Shown here: piece by piece, positions 33,270 through 45,272 of the stretch
Layout of the letters: each line of letters starts with the position of its first letter
Numbering within the stretch: position 1 is the first letter of the stretch
Source: Quillaja saponaria
Lineage: Eukaryota; Streptophyta; Magnoliopsida; Fabales; Quillajaceae
DNA: 64,000 nucleotides
Assembly (NCBI GenBank): GCA_029379385.1
Contig: CM055618.1
Location: forward strand, 5,156,134-5,220,133
Direction of reading: 5' to 3'
Position numbers and translations under genes: made by a program
Notes under the pieces: model-generated
Database searches by the model: none
What the model was told of the DNA's origin: nothing
What the model saw: the letters and a program-made list of their open reading frames with translations, nothing else

Positions 33270-35361
33270 TCATTCTCCTTCCCCTTCTGTGGTGGCTGAA
33301 GACATGTAACTCATCACAAGGGAGGTTTCATCAGATGGTGCTAAACCCAGTGATGACTGGAAATGTTGCTTGCAAGCCTGACAAGTTATTTGCATAATAG
33401 TGGAGCTGATTTTTTTTGTAGCTTGCTGTTTCAAAGCCTGAGCTTTTTCAAGCTCATCTTGTGCTTGTTTCCTTATTCTTTTAGCATTTGCAAACTCAAG
33501 TTCAGCTATCTCAATTTGACGTTTTGCTTCTCGTCTAGCCTCTTCTGCATACACCTTTTCTGCCATTGCCAACTTCATCTCCTCGCTAGCAAACTCTTTC
33601 AATCTAGCCACTTCCTCAAGATTGACATTGTTTTTGGTATTGCTACATGAACCTATTGAAAGCTTCAAATGAGTTTCATAGTTTTCATGAACAAATTGTC
33701 TATTTTCGTGGGCTTTTGATGAAGAAGGTAGGAGCTGGAGTTCTAAATTATGTTGGTGATCAGAAGTGGAGGGATTACTAATGTTTGTCTCTGTGGTCAA
33801 GAATACAGGCTGAGCTGCTTTTTGAGGCATTGGAAATCCTTGCAATGGTGCTATAGTACTGAAATTGGCCTCACTCGAAGGACTAGTGCTTGAAGCTGTT
33901 CGAGAAGAGCAGGCCGGCTGCAGTGCCTGGAAATGATCTGGTCTAACCTGCCGAACAGTGCAAGTGTCTTGATGTTCAATGAAACTCTCTACCCTGAAAG
34001 GACAAAAGTTTAGAATGCTTCTAAATTCTAATTATATAATACTATAATGGTATTGCTTCATCTTAGTGTCTTTAATTACAAAGTGGGGTATTATAACTAA
34101 GTCAAGAAAGCAATTATGATAGTACTCTTGTTCATGTAGGGTTGCTAACAAACAAAGCAATATAAAACTAACTAAGGATCTGTTCTATGGATTATATGGG
34201 TAGATTCAGAATATTAAATAAACTAATAAGCAAAGGAGTTCAAATTGGATTTTGGGGGGGGGGGGGGGGGGGGGGGGGGTCTCCTTAGCCTACTACATGC
34301 AAACACAGATACTACTTGTTTCAGTGGTCAATTGAGTTTTCTGTAGCCTACGAAAAACTCTATTATTGGGAATGGTGATTCACTGTCCTTAACATCCATT
34401 GGCCAGTCTATATATCACATACAAAAGTAAGCATGAGGTCATGTACTATTGGCAAATTATTCTTGGAGTTTTCTTTATTTTATTTTTTGTAAGAAAACAT
34501 ATTCTTGGATTTGACATACTACAATTTACATTTAAAATTTGAAAAACTCTGCAAATATATGAAACACACTGGAAACAAGAAAATATGACATTCTTATCTT
34601 GGGGTCTTGCTAGGGTTTCAATGAAGAAGTAAAGAACCCATACAATTTAATTTACACACTGATATATTTTGCTTCAATTGAAAACTGATCAGTTTAAGAA
34701 GTGGGAAATGCAAAAAAAATAAAAAGCACAAACCTGGAAAACACACGGCCACAGTCACAAGAATGGCCTCTAGTACCACATGTCTTGAGGTGGGCTTTGT
34801 AATCAGATTGAACAGCATACCCTTTGGAGCATCTTTCACAAACCCACTGCTTATGATTACTATGCTTTCTTCTAAAATGCTTCTTAATACCAACAAGATC
34901 ACCTAAGGCATGACAGGGGTCATGATGCAAACAGCTTGGCTCCGGACACACAAAAACCCTTTTCTTCACTTCTTGTGTCTCTCTCTTGAGCAATTTCCAG
35001 GGCACCTTATGTCTTCTCCTATGCATCTGAAGGTTCTGGTCTCTCTGAAAGCCTTGGTTGCAGATCTCACAAACGTATCGGTCTGATTCTAATAAGGTCT
35101 TGGGCGAGAGAGATACAACCTCTGCATCTGGATCTGTTTATCAAAACAATTTGAAACTATTTTGGGATTTGAACAAAAAAAACCCATACAAAATAAAAAT
35201 TTACTCAAAAGGAAGGAGGGGATTATATGTAAGTCCTTCTAATTCTCACCTGGTGTCCCTGCTGGTCTTCTTTTTCTTTTGTTAATGACCCCATTTTCTG
35301 AGGAAGCAAAGGCATCAGAAGAAGAAGATGGAGCACCAGAAGAAGCACTATTGTCAAACAT
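33270..35361 (-). CDS. SGR5: INDETERMINATE-DOMAIN C2H2 zinc-finger transcription factor, SHOOT GRAVITROPISM 5-like
   Basis: Three exons on the minus strand, 35361-35250, 35133-34734 and 33993-33270, join through GT...AG introns into 1,236 bases (411 residues plus stop). Residues 27-37 hold a basic nuclear signal (KRKRRPAGTP). The ID domain follows with four fingers: C59/C62/H75/H79, C100/C105/H123/H128, C136/C139/H152/C156 and C163/C165/H178/C182. An LELQL word (about 254-258) fits an EAR repression motif. A predicted coiled coil spans about 295-368, and a Cys-containing ITCQACKQHF motif (about 373-382) ends it. The coiled-coil tail separates the IDD14/15/16 clade from other IDDs. In Arabidopsis SGR5/IDD15 acts in the nucleus of starch-containing cells in shoot gravitropism and IDD14 in starch and auxin regulation. 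Which paralogue this is cannot be decided here. Intron 2 carries a run of 26 G. Confidence 0.93.
34254..34279. repeat. Run of 26 G in intron 2 of the IDD gene
   Basis: Uninterrupted G on the plus strand, so the transcript would carry C26. It is about 260 bases into the intron, counting from exon 3. Confidence 0.9.
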
Positions 35362-35469
35362 GTGTGAAATACTTGTGATATTTGAGGGCTATATGTTGGG
35401 GTTACTTAACAGAATCAATCCCTACCTGTACAGCTGGTGAAGTTGGAATAGTGGGTTTCAGCTTTACTC

Positions 35470-35560
35470 ATAAAAAGGAAATGAGAATTGAGAAAGAGAG
35501 AAAGAGGGGAAGGGTGGAGCTAGAGAGAGAGAGAGATGGAGAGGTGGTGATGAAAAAGCT
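35470..35560 (-). promoter_or_regulatory. CT-rich 5' untranslated leader of the IDD gene
   Basis: On the minus strand this is a pyrimidine-rich stretch with CTCTCTCTCTCT and TTTCTCTCTTTC words, the Y-patch/leader composition usual for plant core promoters and leaders. A second (AG)n tract lies at 35706-35723. Confidence 0.45.
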
Positions 35561-35680
35561 ATTGCTTTCTGTAATCAGCTTTCTTTAAGCTTTATGGCTT
35601 TTTAACTTTTTCTTTCTTTCCTTGCTTTGTTGTTTCATTTGACCCCCCACCTTGAGCAGGTAAGGTTGAAGCAAGTCTTG

Positions 35681-35688
35681 TTTATAAA
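35681..35688 (-). promoter_or_regulatory. Candidate TATA box of the IDD gene
   Basis: TTTATAAA (palindromic) lies about 320 bases before the start codon and would give a leader of roughly 290 bases including the CT-rich tract. An alternative TATA word, CTATATATA, lies farther out at 35940-35948. Confidence 0.35.
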
Positions 35689-35897
35689 GCTCTCTTCTCT
35701 ACAACTAGAGAGAGAGAGAGAGAGGGGAAGTCTTTGGGGCTGACCCAATCACATTTGCTTGAAACTTTGAGCCCCACGTTACAGAATTTGGACAGAAACA
35801 AAAAAACATCCTTTCCACAAGAAAACAAAGAGTCATTATTCATATCACAGTATAACTCACTAATTTGCATGAATAAATACAGGTCAGACCCCAATTA

Positions 35898-35924
35898 CAC
35901 GTGACCTCACGCCTCTCTCACGTG
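35898..35924. promoter_or_regulatory. Pair of G-boxes upstream of the IDD gene
   Basis: CACGTG occurs at 35898-35903 and again at 35919-35924, each followed by ACC. They are 21 bases apart, two turns of the helix. CACGTGAC-type sites bind bZIP (ABRE/G-box) and bHLH factors in plants. They lie about 540-560 bases before the start codon. Confidence 0.5.
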
Positions 35925-37757
35925 ACCTTTCTACTTCTGTCTATATATAACTTAATAAAAAGGCTTAGTGGGTAAATAAGGTAAAGTAGAAAAGAAAAAC
36001 AAAAGTTAATGAGATTCCAGGACGAAAGTAATTAACTGGTATCTTAATGACAGTGAGATAAACCTGTTTTATACGTCTCCATGTAATTCAGCTTTTTGAT
36101 ATATGAGAGGAGGCACGATTTGTCCTTTTCATTAGCACTGCAATAGAATGATAGAAGTTCATATTTTCCCGTTCAAGCCAAATATTAACACTATTCAAAA
36201 TTTCACCATCCTTAATTTGGCCTTCAAACTTGTGGTAAATTTTTAATTTGTTATGTTCTTTTCTTTTTTACAAAGGAGGTGTATTAGGTCTATGAGCTAC
36301 ATAATTAGAGGTAACTCTCTCTCATCTTATAAATTTTTCATCCCAGATAAAAGATAGATTCAATTACAAGTTCTTTGACATAAGGATCAAGTAATTTTAC
36401 TAGTTGAATCAACTTGTACCTTTGATTAGTTATATACTTCGAGTTACATTTCTTTATTTTGTTTTATTTCTCATATTTTTATTTTGAATTTATCATGAAA
36501 AAACTTATATTCTGGACTACATAATAAGAGTTTACTATTTTCATTTTTCACATATTTTATATAAATGAGGTTTCAACATGAAATTTTTAATTTTGGAAGT
36601 CTCGAATATTAACCTTTGGAATGACCTCCTCATATAGAAGTTATACAATTTTCGTAGTTATTAAATGAGAAAGAAAAAAACTAGAGATGGTTTATAGTGA
36701 ACACAATAAAAACAATATGCAAAGGAGTAAATTTTCTTTACCACTATAACTTTAAGTTTTTAGACTGGTAAGGTAATTTTCCATGATATCAGAGCATGAT
36801 GCCTTAAGTTCAAACCTTTTGCTTCTATAATATGCGTCCCAATTAATTAAGCCATAAAGTTCAAGTGTTTGGTTAATCCGTTAAAAAAATTTAAGAGTAT
36901 TGAGCTAACATTTGACGGTGAGAGTTAGAATATACAAATGATTAAATGTCTCTCTTAGAGCAAAGTTGAGCTTTTAGATGAACTGGTATATATCAAGATA
37001 TATTTGCATTTGACAATAACTTTATGAAGGAGACACTTGGAAATAATTTTTTCAGTTATATTCAACTAAAACTTCTGGATATAGAAAATGGAAATGTTTT
37101 TCATAACTAAACAGGTCATAATTTCCTAATTTGTGTAACGGTGTTTGACAGTAAAATCATTCTCATTATACAAAAAACAAAGGACGTGTATCTTTGTCCA
37201 AGGTCATGTACCTTTGTCCTTTTTATTTGTTGCCTATTTGCGTCTTATGATCAAGTATCAACAAATGGCGATGATGTTTTAGCCTTTGAGTAGAAGAAGA
37301 AAAATAATTGGCAAACACATCCTTAACTATATGTGGCTTTGAAGTGTAATAAAATATCCACTTTAGTGTTTGTCATTAGTCTACAAATTAGTTTTGATAA
37401 TTCATTAGATAAGACAGGATTTTTAAAAAAAAATTTAGTCCATGTTTTCACATTCCTTCTAATTTAATTTAATCAGAAATAAAGAGGATAATGTGGCTAA
37501 CAGTTATATGATTCATGTCGATTCTTCAAATACTAATTAATTTCAATGCATTATGTGTTAACGAATTTTAAAAAAAAAAAAATTAACATATTTATATTTA
37601 AATAGAAGAGAAGAATATTTGACACATGTATAAGTAAAACTAAATTTGAATACTAAATAGAATAAAGTTGGATTTGTTTTTTATTTTGTGTACAATTCAA
37701 AAATATAATTTGCATGAATTTAAAAGATAAGTTCAAGTACTTGAAGAAAAAATAAAT
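35925..37757. other. AT-rich intergenic tract upstream of the IDD gene
   Basis: No gene, repeat terminus or array was recognised. Confidence 0.5.
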
Positions 37758-40030
37758 TGTCACGCCCCAAATAGAGATATGACTGGCCGAAGAATTGAGT
37801 GTCCATACCCCTTCAACCTTGAATATTCAAGTAATATGCATCACAACTTAGAAACACATTATAGTTCAGACCAACCAAAATATTATGGAGTTAGAATAAA
37901 ATCCGGTATCGACAATTACACATAAACGATTATTGAAAATATTGACAGAATTTCCCTGTATGGTAGAACATACCCATAACATATCTAAATAACCTGGTTA
38001 CCAAGTCAATAGTAAATTATAATATCAGCATATACAGAGGAGCTCTACTCCTAACACAACACATTATCACTGTGGTGAACTCAATGTATACATATAACAA
38101 TAACACATAACACCTATAGTGACTGCAAGTGTCATCCTTTACTTTCCAAGTATGCGATATTTGAGATATACCTTGCTGCAGACGAGTCGACAGGTAACAA
38201 CTCTATAGTAACCAACAACGATTTTCTGGAAACTAAAAAAAACCAACCACAAAGGAAAGAATGAGTCATAAGGACTCAGTGAGCAATTTATGTACCCTAC
38301 GAGTACCAGCATCATACAACACATATATCATAGTTTAAAACTCATGTTTAACTTTATTTATGCACGCACGTAGTTATCATGGTCATATGATCACAATTCA
38401 CTGAATTTACCATTTCAAAATTGCAAGTAAATCATGCAAGCAAACCAACAATTAAACAGTCAATTAAACAATCAAAGGGCCAACGAGTAACTCAGCCCCG
38501 CACAACAATATGTCCCCCCATCAGGCATTTACGTGCCCGCACAATAAGTGATTCTCTATACACAAATCCTTCCCACCAGGGCTGAGCACTCTAATTGTTT
38601 TCAAAACATGTCAGAATCATAATAACTCATATAAACTTTCAATTTCAAATAGCCTAGGTGCACCTGGACTTTAATTTCAAAGATGAAAACCATTTCTTGG
38701 AAAGCTTTACACTATTGGTCCTTATCAATCACATTCAATATCAATCACATGTCATTCAATTAAAACACTGAAATAACTTATTTATTTATTTTGTCTTATA
38801 AGCTAACAATTCAAATATACTTAGGGTTGCACACAAAAATCTGATAACCATAAAGCACATAAGTCACTCACAAGATCAAGAACGTGATTTGTCAATTCGT
38901 CTAGCCTGCGAACATGTCGGAATATCCTTAACACACCCTGGAGCGAAAAAAAGAAATCAGGAATTTATATACTATTTATAGTAATCGTATTACATATAAT
39001 TCTATAAGCTATTACCTATACTATTTTTTAAACAAACTTATTCACTTCCGTTGTTTCAAGTTCTAATTTTTATGGTTTAATAGTAATTAAATACTTTCAT
39101 ATTTTAATTGTAAGGTGTATGTATATCCACTGAGATACATACATGTCCGCCGAACTTAAATGCTTTACTAATAACCAATTTTATACATCAATTCTTATTT
39201 AACTCATATTAATAGTTATATACATACAATTATTATCCAGGTAATCCCTACACTCAATTTACACTCATTATCATCAATGAACTAATTAAGTACCTAATTT
39301 CTTTTTCCATGTAGAATGGCAAGTATTAACTAATTATGGTTATTTTTAGTACACTGACTTCTTCTGTAACTAAATTCAACTAGTCCTTAATTTCATTTTA
39401 ATATTACATGAACATCTACCTATACTTGTTTAGCAATAGGTAGCCTTCCATTTCCTCTTTTCACCCATGGCCACACCTTTTCTTTTACTGGTCATTTACT
39501 TGCTTTACTAGTTTATCCTTAATACAAGCATTACTTTACAGCCTTAACCTCCCCACCCACCCCCCCCCCCCCACCTTCACAGCACACAATAATATCGGAT
39601 CATGGTTTCTCCCTACACAGACGCTATACGGTTGAAGTGTCCAAGGCCTTCCAGCCATCTTCATTCGGCCAAGCCCCTATTTGTACCTATGGAGGTTGTG
39701 CTGCCATGGCTGAATCATCATCTCCTCCACATCTCCAATTCGGCTAGTAGCTTAAGAACACCATGCCAACCAAAAATTTGCTACCTTTCACCATCACCCC
39801 CACACACCATAGTTGAAATCCAAAACCACCACAACACCCTTATACTCTCTAAACTTCAAGCTAACTTGAGATTGGTGCTGCTGAGTATTAAAAACCCCCA
39901 AACTCAGCTGTAGCATCGAAATGGCAAGGGAACCATCTGACAACCTTCACAATTTCAATCGGCCAAGCACCAGTTGAATCTTCCATATGATCAACAACAA
40001 GGGAAGGTAAAATTTTTAGGGAGGCTTAAG
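37758..40030 (-). repeat. Dispersed LTR-like family R1, copy 2
   Basis: Starts TGTCACGCCCC. Blocks shared with copies 1 and 3 appear in the same order: CAGAATTTCCCTGTATGG (37948), GGAGCTCTACTCC (38039), GAGTCATAAGGACTCAGTGAG (38262), GAGTAACTCAGCCCCGCAC (38483) and CCACCAGGGCTGAGCA (38572). A short open stretch at 39602-39913 (103 codons, plus strand) is Pro/His/Ser-rich, matches nothing I know and is probably fortuitous. A run of C lies at 39560-39571. The right border near 40030 is set by the return to simple AT-rich DNA and is approximate. Confidence 0.6.
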
Positions 40031-41139
40031 TTGGCTAGAGAAGAAAGAGAAAGAAAGAAATTAGTTAATTAATGTAATCTTTCTCCTTTTTAACATGTGA
40101 TGGAAAAGAAAAAAATATCTAATTATATTTATATGAAATCATTGTCTCCCACTTCCCTTTATTATATAGATAAATATATATATATATATATACACATCAA
40201 TTTAAAGTTCCCTTAAAGTACCTTCCTTATAGAATAAAATTTAAGTTCCAATCACTCATAAGGTTATTATTATTGATTTTATAAATATACACATTAATTA
40301 GGTTGTACCTAAATTAACTTCACATATCGCTTTCTTACTTAGTATAAATAAATCAACCAATGATAATATATATATATATATATGTGTGTAACAATTACGT
40401 ATGAAAATTCTAATGAACACCTTGACTTATCGAGTCATAACATAAACAATTGATCAAAATAAATTATATTCATGAAAGAAAAAAAAAAAAAAAAAGGTGA
40501 AAACATATTATAAACTTTTAGAATTATAAACTATTTAATTAAAGATTATGATTTAATCTTATGTTATATGTTATTTTAAAATTCTAATTAATTAATTTTA
40601 CAGCTAAAAATAACAAATATAATGGGAGAAACTCCTAAAAAATATTTTAATATAAAGTAAAATATTTATTTGGACAAAAAATCTTAAAAGTATAACTTAC
40701 TTGTTTTCCAAAGGTATGACATGTCTTATTAGTTTTTAATTACAATATATATTCTATTTTTCTTTGTGGCAATTCATTATTATTTGAAACCAAATAAAAA
40801 ATTGAATTTATTTTAATTGAACTGAATTCTAAAATACTGTTCATTATAAATGAATTCTTTTATTTAGAATAAAATGAATAAGTATAGAATTGAATTATCT
40901 TTTCTTGAATATATGAAAAATTCATTCCAATTTTAATATTTTTCCTAAACTATACTCCAATTCATTTCAATGTTATCCTTATATGATTACTAAAATTCTT
41001 TAGTAGTCACACATTCTACTATATAGTTTGATGCTCACAATTGGAGTTAAGCATACGCAAAATGTTCAATAATTTTCATGAAACACAAGATATATTACAA
41101 AAATATTTACAATTTCAGCTAATGTGTACATAAAACATG
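40031..41139. other. AT-rich intergenic tract with TA microsatellites
   Basis: TA runs at 40173-40191 and 40368-40383, and a run of A at 40478-40495. No gene. Confidence 0.5.
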
Positions 41140-41531
41140 TGAGAAATAATGAAGGTAAAATTATCATTTAAGGTATGAGAAATAATAAAGGTAAAATTTT
41201 CATCTAATGTGTGAGAAATATCAAGGGTAAAATTGTTATTTAAGATGTGAGAAATAATATGGATAAAGTGTCATTTAAGATGTGAGAATAATAAGGGTAA
41301 GCGTGTCATTTAATCGGTAAAAAATAATGAAATTTGAGAAATAATAAGGGTAAACTTTAATTAAAATGTGAGGAAAATAAGGGTAAAAATAGCATATAAG
41401 GTGTCAAAAAATATCAAGATAAAATTTTCGTTTAAGGGCTAATAAAAATAATAAGAGTAAAAATGTCATTAACCTGTAGACAATAATAAAGGTAAAATTA
41501 TCATTTAATGTGTAATAAATAATAACGGTTA
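41140..41531. repeat. Minisatellite of about twelve 35-bp units
   Basis: A degenerate unit GAGAAATAATAAGGGTAAAATTGTCATTTAAGGTGT recurs in tandem. Units differ from each other by several substitutions and small indels, indicating an old array. Confidence 0.8.
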
Positions 41532-41574
41532 GTCTCATTTTCCAAAAAAAAAAAAAAAAAAAAGTCTCATTTTT
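41532..41574. repeat. Run of 20 A flanked by direct repeats
   Basis: GTCTCATTTT at 41532 is followed by CC, 20 A and then GTCTCATTTTT at 41564. Confidence 0.7.
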
Positions 41575-42844
41575 CGATATAAAAATCTATATGGGAAAAT
41601 TATTATTTAAGTTGTGAATTCATTCCAAATTATTTAAATTCTACATTTTTGCAAGGTTCCAAATGACTGTAAAAATGTTTCAACTATATATATATATGAA
41701 AAAATTTCTATTCTTTAGTTATTTAAAACATATTATTTTTTTATAAAAAAAATTTAAGACGAATATAATGTCTTCATATTAAAAAAAAAAAAAAAACTAA
41801 ATGTACTAGGCAAGACAAAAAAGGTAATTATTTATGACTCATTTAAAAATATAAATAAAAATTAAATTGATGATAAGAATTTTTTAGTAATTTTTCTTAA
41901 ATTAGTTTTTAACACCATTTGTTTTTCATCTATCCAAAAGAGGAGAGTATTAATTTTTCCAGATTTTAGACTTAGACGTCATTTTAGAAAACTTAAAGGG
42001 AGAAAAGTATAATTTATGGCTAATCCGAATAATTTTATTAATAATCTGGAGATGAAATGGAGTTTGATGCTGTTTATTGGAGATACTGTTATTGAAGGAT
42101 GTTTAGATGGAGAATACTCATTATTTTTATGAGCTCTGCTATGTACTAAACTTCGTCAATAAAATGTATATTTGTTGTTGAACAAGGAAACTAATAAAAC
42201 ACAAAACCAATTTTTCACTCAACTCAAATAATAATTCACATGCAACTCGAATAATAATTCATATGTCGGTATTAAAAAATTTATCAAAAAATTATTCCTC
42301 ACTATCTCTCTTAAGAATATTCTAATCATTAAGACAATAAAGTGAGTATATCTTCTTGACCACTAGACCAATATATTAGAATCACAAGATTTACTTAATC
42401 TCAAAATTAATAAATCAGATTTTGAGAAAACTCCAAAATATAATATCATATTCTTAATTAACTGCTATCCCCAGAAAAATTAATATTAATAAGCCGTACT
42501 TAAGTATTGTAAAACATAATTTGTCAACTTTTTTTGTTTGTTTGTAATTATCAGTTTCAATTTATTGTTCTTCGTGCTTTTAAATTAAAGAAGAAAGAAA
42601 AAATTTACTCAAGTACATCCATGTAAACGTAATCATGCTATCTCAAGCACATGCATACAGTTATACACACAGATATGTTTTTGATCCGTTGGTTCAATGA
42701 TGAGTATGCTAATTACCTTAAATGAGCATGTTTGTCTCTGACAATTATTAATCTGCAATGCAGTAGAATTTAAAGGAAATTTACTTCAAGTCAATTAGTA
42801 AATAGGGATATTTGACGATTTGATCATTGAGTCCGGTTGAAGGG
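41575..42844. other. AT-rich intergenic tract
   Basis: No gene recognised. A run of A lies at 41780-41796. Confidence 0.5.
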
Positions 42845-43205
42845 AGAGGACCGGAGGCAGTTATGGCCACTAATTTTTTTTTTTTTTAAATATTAATTTT
42901 CTAATTCAAATTTAATTCTTAATTTATATTTTTTTTCTTATTTAATGTCGTGATCTTTGAAAAAATATAAATTAGATAATACTTTCACTTTTTTTTTAGT
43001 ATAAGTCTAATTAGTTAAAATTTAAAACACAAGACTAAGACTAAAGACTGATGGATTAAAATTGTTATTATTTTTTTGTAACTTATAAATTTTATTATTG
43101 AGTTATTAATTTTTTATTTTTTATTGGTTATTATTATAGTAAAATACATTTATATATAATTTTAATCGATCCCAAGAATTAATGCCTAGCTCTACCACTG
43201 TCTAG
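42845..43205. mobile_element. MITE-like repeat with CAGTGGNRGAGC-type ends
   Basis: The right end reads CCTAGCTCTACCACTG, inverted CAGTGGTAGAGCTAGG, a form very common at ends of short plant repeats. The left end, GGACCGGAGGCAGTTATGG, is a weak inverted partner. The interior is AT-rich and non-coding. CAGTGG-type ends suggest hAT relationship, but no target duplication was confirmed. Confidence 0.4.
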
Positions 43206-44928
43206 TTGGATATTCAATACTGCATAAATCGGATCACAACATGTTCCTTTAGAATAGAATCACAATTCACATCAAATTTTTTCACGTATAGATTGGGACA
43301 AGTCTCATATTGTTATACATAATTTACTTCTCGTTTGAATTATAGAATAATTACTAGAAATTATTTCTAAAATCTTTCTTTTAAATTTCAATAGACTGTT
43401 CCCCTACTACTTCAGAAACACAAATAAAATAAAATTGAGTCTTACTTTACCATATCTTGCAATTATTACTCTAATCCTTTTTGGTAACTTTCCTTTTTCT
43501 CTAATGAATTTTTCTTTTAATTATTATGCAAGGCACGTTGGCTTTTCAGACTGCCATTACCCACCAAAAGCATGTCAGCCTCGTCCGCTTTACCCATTCT
43601 CTCTTTGTGCAGAGAACACAAATTTCCCAAGAAAACAAAAATGAAAGTTCCATGAAATGCAGTGGAAACAAACAAACAAATCTTTCTCTTATACGTCTTC
43701 AAAGTGAAGCAAAGTAAGGGTGAAGGATATGGACATTTTTCGATTTTGGATTCCAAATTTTTCTTAATTATTTGTAATTTTCCTCTTTTTATTTTCTTTT
43801 ATTTATAATTATATTTCTGAATTTCAGTGAGGTACAGTATTGTGGCTTTGTGTAGAATAGATTCCAAAACTTTTGGTACACTTCTTTGGATACCAACAAC
43901 ACTAAACCAGACAAAAGTTTCAGCTATCTATGCAATATCTGGGGCCATTTTTTGCTCTACCCATCATCACATTATTCAAGTAATATTAATTAATTCTGTC
44001 AAAAATTACAAAATATTGAGATTTCTCGTGAGTTATGACAAAAATTAGTGTTTAACTTTTTCAGTTTAAAATTATTTTTATTCAGTATCTTATATATGAT
44101 TCTTAATTTATTTCAAAGACTATTCGGGAATAATCAAAATTTCATTTTCTTCACCTTCCTCAATCTCATTGGATTTATTAAAATATACCGAGTATGAAAT
44201 TTGTCTTTGCAAAAAAAAAAACTTGATTCTAACAATTTTTATATCATTTGAAAGTCGGCCCATTCAACTAGAATTTTCAATTGTAAATAGAATTTTTTTA
44301 CATTTTGTATGATTCATATTTATTTTATTTTATTTATTATTATTATTTTACATTATCAAATTATTCTTGGATCAGTGAAATTAATTTGTCTCAATTTTAT
44401 GTCTATGGGATTTAAAAATGCATTTCCTATTTTATAATACAATAATATGCTTTTGTGATAGAAATGAATGACCTTTTAAAAGTAAGTTATAGCTAAGCTA
44501 ATTAATTAAAACAAAAGTGAATGGGACTCTGCAGAAGTCAACAGAATTTTTTAATACAAAGTCATAATTTTTGAATTTAGGTTACTTTTTGAATAAATTA
44601 TAAGATTTGGAATCCAAGACAGGCACTTGGGGGATATGATTACCTCTTTCCTCTTGATTGCTTTCCTGATAAGTAGCATGTGTTGAGAATCCATTTCCCA
44701 TTATCTTCTCATCTTTCCACCTCTACAAGTATAAGCATCTTATCTTTTGAGAATACATAATGCAATTATTTGGAAGACCTTCACACCACATTGTCACATA
44801 ATTGAGTTGGATTTGTGATTTATATTTAACTTAAAAATAATGTAAATTAATACAAACTACTTTTTATGTAAATTCAATGAAGAATTTCTATAAAGAAATT
44901 GATAAGAAGATCAATATTTAATAATTTA
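43206..44928. other. Intergenic tract with unassigned exon-like patches
   Basis: Patches at about 43530-43720 and 43826-43980 are less AT-rich than the surroundings and could be old exon fragments. Their short frames match no family I know. Otherwise featureless. Confidence 0.4.
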
Positions 44929-45272
44929 TAGGTTAAATTACACTTTGTCATATAGTTTGACAAGAATCCAGCTTCGTTCCTATATTTCAAAAAATTTAAA
45001 TGCTATTAAAGTCCTCAAAAATTATGCAATGTGGTCTTTGCCATATTTTTTTGTCAGATTTAATTTAACAAAAGATGACATGTCAAACAGATATCTTAAC
45101 ATGTGTTATGTATGACATTGTTTGTCATGTCATCTGTTATTAAGATCTGACAGAAGGTGCGACAAGAACTACATTGCTTGGTTCTCAAAATTGTAAGAAT
45201 CACATTTTAACTTTTTGAAATATAGGGATAAAACTAAATTTTAGTCAAACAAAGACTAAAAACGTAATTAAA
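44929..45272. mobile_element. MITE-like palindromic repeat
   Basis: The left end, TAGGTTAAATTACACTTTGTC, pairs with the inverted right end, TAATTACGTTTTTAGTC, and both continue with an AGTTTGAC/TTTGACTA word. The interior also pairs loosely (GACATGTCA, TGTCATGTCA, ATCTGACAG). This short repeat type is abundant in plants. The target duplication is unclear. Confidence 0.5.

Noticed and set aside
39602..39913. 103-codon open frame on the plus strand inside R1 copy 2
   Set aside because: Pro/His/Ser-rich low-complexity composition, no domain, and the matching part of the other R1 copies has no such frame.
41140..41531. CRISPR-like array
   Set aside because: The 35-bp units are head-to-tail with no spacers.
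43517..43756. 79-codon minus-strand frame
   Set aside because: No recognised domain and composition similar to flanks; kept only as an exon-like patch in the intergenic note.
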